From: M3007 sp964621185
GTDB taxonomy: Bacteria; Bacteroidota; Bacteroidia; Chitinophagales; Saprospiraceae
Assembly (NCBI GenBank): GCA_964621185.1
Contig: CAZULM010000002.1
Coordinates: 1-64,000, forward strand
Length of the DNA stretch: 64,000 nucleotides
Reading direction: 5' to 3'
Shown here: positions 61,948 through 64,000 of the stretch, piece after piece
Layout: every line of letters begins with the position of its first letter
How positions within the stretch are numbered: the stretch's first letter is position 1
Translations under genes and position numbers: made by a program
The notes under the pieces: generated by a model
Seen by the model: only the letters and a program-made list of their open reading frames with translations
Databases searched by the model: none
Told to the model about the DNA's origin: nothing

Positions 61948-64000
61948 ATGAACAGATTTCTCCCCCTTCTATTGATACTCGCCTGCGCCACGGCTTCCTT
62001 CGGCCAAAACGGCAAAGCCGCCCCAAAATTCAACGGCACCCATGCGCCTGAAACCATGCAGCTCAACTGGCAAAACAAAATGACCGTGCCGGTCGCCGAC
62101 AACCCTTTTAACCTGGAAACGCCCGTCAGGACGCCCATAAGCGCCCTCGCGCCGCGCCCCTTGAACAGCGACGTGCAACTGACCATGGGCGAACACGGCC
62201 TGCCCATCATGATGGAGGGCAAAACCGCCGCTTCCGGCAACAGCGCCGACAGCAAGCCCATGGCCGAACGTGCCTTAGATTACCTCGCCAGCCTGCAGCC
62301 CATGCGCCTGAGCGCGCCCGCCCAGGAATTCGTGGTGCGCACCGTACAGACCGACGAACAGGGCAACAACCATATCCGCATGGACCAAGTGTTCCAGGGC
62401 CTGCCCGTTTGGGGCGGCGAGCTCATTGCCCACACCAAAAACGGCATATTCGAGCGCGTCAACGGGCGCTATTTTCCTACGCCTAAACTCGCCTCTACAA
62501 CCCCAACTTTGGACAAAGCCGCAGCCCTGAACGCTGTAAAGACAGCAATCGGCCCCGAAAAAATAAAGACCGCGTGGAGCCCGGAAGAACTCGACCTGAT
62601 CGACGGCCCCCAGTTTTCAGCGGAGCTGATCGTGTTCCACCCCAACGGCGAACTGGGCACCGAGCGACTGGCATGGCATATCGTCGCCCACCCCAACATC
62701 CTCAGCCGCATGGTGTACTTCGTGGATGCCACCACCGGCGAAATCCTCGACACCTACGACAACACCTGCAACCTCGTCGGCCACCGGCATTCCGCACTCC
62801 CCATTCCGCACTCCCCATTCCGCATTCCGCACTCCGCATTCCGCACTCCCCACTCCGCATTCCGCACTCCCCACTCCGCACTCCGCATTCCGCACTCCGC
62901 ATTCCGCACTCCCCACTCCGCATTCCGCACTCCGCATTCCGCACTCCGCATTCCGCACTCCCCATTCCGCACTCCCCTCTCGCCGGCTCCCCCGCCACGG
63001 TCCAGGGCCTCGACCTTTTCAACACCAACCGCACCTTTACCCTTGGCGGCTGGCAGGTCGGCTCTACTTTTTATCTGGAAAACTCCAACACGAGCATGTT
63101 CAATTCCGGCGCATCCAACATGCCCAACGACCCGGTAGGCGTGATCGTCACGTTGGACGGCCTGGGCAATTCCCCGGAGAACAACAACTTTGATTACACC
63201 CTGGTTACTTCCAATTCCAGCACATTCACCAACAAAAATGCGGGCATCAGCGCCCATTACAACGCCGGCTTGAGTTTCAACTACTTTAAGACAAAATTCA
63301 ACCGCAACTCCATCGACGGCATTGGCGGCAATATTTTGTCTTTTGTGAACATTAAAGAAAGCGACGGCGCACAGATGGACAATGCTTTCTGGAACGGCGC
63401 CGCCATGTGGTACGGCAACGGCGCCACCTTGTTCAATTCCTTGGCCCGCGGTCTCGATGTGGGCGGCCACGAGATGACCCACGGGGTGGTGGAAAAAACC
63501 GCCAACCTGGTGTATCAGAACGAGAGCGGCGCGCTCAACGAATCGTTTGCCGATGTGTTCGGGGTGTTGATCGAGAACGATACCGATTGGAAGATTGGCG
63601 AAGACGTGGTGAAGCCCGGCGTGAGCCCCAACGGCTGCCTGCGCGACCTTTCCAACCCGCACAACGGCGCCACTTCCAGCAGTTCCTGGTGGCAGCCCAA
63701 CCACGTCAACGAAATGTACACCGGCACCCAGGACAACGGCGGGGTGCACATCAACAGCGGCATCCCGAACTACGCTTTTTACCTGTTTACCACCAACGCA
63801 GCGGTGGGCAAGGCAAAAGCCGAGCAGGTATATTATAAAGCCCTGCGCGACTACCTCACCAAATCCAGCAAGTTTGTCGATTGCCGTCTCGCGGTGATAC
63901 AGGCGGCTACTGACCTTTACGGCGCTTCGGTGGCCAATGTGGCCGCCAATGCCTTTTCATCGGTAGGCATCGGCGGCAGTGCGCCCAGCGGAAATTACCT
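61948..64000 (+). CDS. M4 family (thermolysin-like) metallopeptidase, frame broken by heptamer repeat, 3' end beyond window
   Basis: The first frame (61948 to the repeat) encodes a signal peptide (MNRFLPLLLILACATASFG) and an FTP/PepSY propeptide (FQGLPVWGGELIAHTKNG, YFVDATTGEILDTYDNTC). At 62788 the sequence enters 27 heptamers. Downstream the catalytic domain continues in another frame: SPATVQGLDLFNTN, then GGHEMTHGVVEKTAN with the zinc HExxH and NESGALNESFADVFG with the third ligand, on to the window edge. As assembled, translation from the ATG leaves the enzyme frame and stops at 63138. With one more heptamer (28), or two fewer (25), the two halves would be in frame. Probably a secreted protease; T9SS tail not visible because the end is cut off. 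Confidence 0.85.
62788..62976. repeat. Heptanucleotide tandem repeat, 27 copies, inside the M4 peptidase gene
   Basis: Twenty-seven head-to-tail 7-base units of the form CA(T/C)TCC(G/C) fill 62788-62976 (189 bases) with no interruption. No reading frame through the array contains a stop. Units vary only at the third and seventh positions (mostly CATTCCG, CACTCCG, CACTCCC). A change in unit number shifts the frame by one each time. Confidence 0.95.

Noticed and set aside
62788..62976. Heptamer array as a CRISPR or as a structural peptide repeat
   Set aside because: There are no unique spacers, and the encoded heptapeptide-like text (PHSAFRT) is the by-product of a DNA repeat inserted in a protease.
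62726..63193. 155-codon frame through the heptamer array
   Set aside because: Third frame of the same repeat; contains neither the propeptide nor the catalytic motifs.
1..64000. tRNA or rRNA genes
   Set aside because: No cloverleaf with a GGTTCGA-type T-loop or rRNA core sequence was found by reading; a tRNAscan run would settle it.

Overview
The window is a piece of a Bacteroidota chromosome, most like a Saprospiraceae/Chitinophagia-type environmental member. The support is internal: several perfect Bacteroidota -7 promoter elements (TAnnTTTG), secreted proteins with type IX secretion C-terminal domains (one type A, two type B/gliding-associated), a LytS-type kinase with a beta-propeller sensor, LytTR regulation, a BlaI/BlaR1 pair whose receptor carries a GldM-like domain, and a DUF4159 protein. 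A run of exactly 100 N inside a tandem repeat (19466-19565) shows a draft scaffold. No tRNA, rRNA or CRISPR array was seen. I read about 46 protein genes or gene remnants.

Layout. 0.2-2.2 kb: arsenic operon on the minus strand (arsR, arsM, arsN1-like), with a 46-bp palindromic tandem repeat between arsR and arsM. 2.3-15 kb: rlmN, a 1,580-residue secreted FG-GAP protein, a LytTR regulator, a glycosidase-like lipoprotein, a palindromic MITE-like element, a UPF0175/PIN toxin-antitoxin pair with a broken toxin, and a large propeller histidine kinase. 15-19.2 kb: three secreted proteins of unknown role. 19.2-23.1 kb: a plastic region with a 175-bp tandem array around the scaffold gap, intact mnmA, an MqsR-like/Panacea toxin-antitoxin pair, and fragments of a second mnmA on either side. 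23.2-35.7 kb: housekeeping and envelope genes (alanine dehydrogenase, two-gene capA/GNAT operon, DUF4230, Nudix, a type B T9SS cargo, O-antigen ligase-like protein, OlsF-like acyltransferase, MarC, beta-lactamase-like protein). 35.9-46.1 kb: a TPR protein plus outer-membrane barrel operon, blaI-blaR1 with two perfect operators, two paralogous envelope proteins and a di-haem peroxidase. 46.1-56.8 kb: a 740-bp intergenic with a possible 19-residue peptide gene, a 2,045-residue Ig-repeat adhesin, an ABM protein, surE and a LysM protein. 57-60.8 kb: an AT-richer two-gene restriction-modification island. 61.1-64 kb: a DUF4159 protein and an M4 metallopeptidase.

The most notable signal is in that last gene. 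Its coding sequence is interrupted by 27 copies of a heptamer, CA(T/C)TCC(G/C). The pro-domain lies in one frame and the HEMTH catalytic domain in another. Because 7 is not a multiple of 3 and the repeat has no stop in any frame, one unit gained, or two lost, would restore the full enzyme, which is the architecture of a phase-variable contingency locus. Other points worth following are the blaI/blaR1-GldM hybrid sensor, the beta-class methyltransferase coupled to a PD-(D/E)xK-methyltransferase fusion, the mnmA fragments flanking the intact gene, and the apparent splitting of a kinase/regulator pair by mobile DNA.
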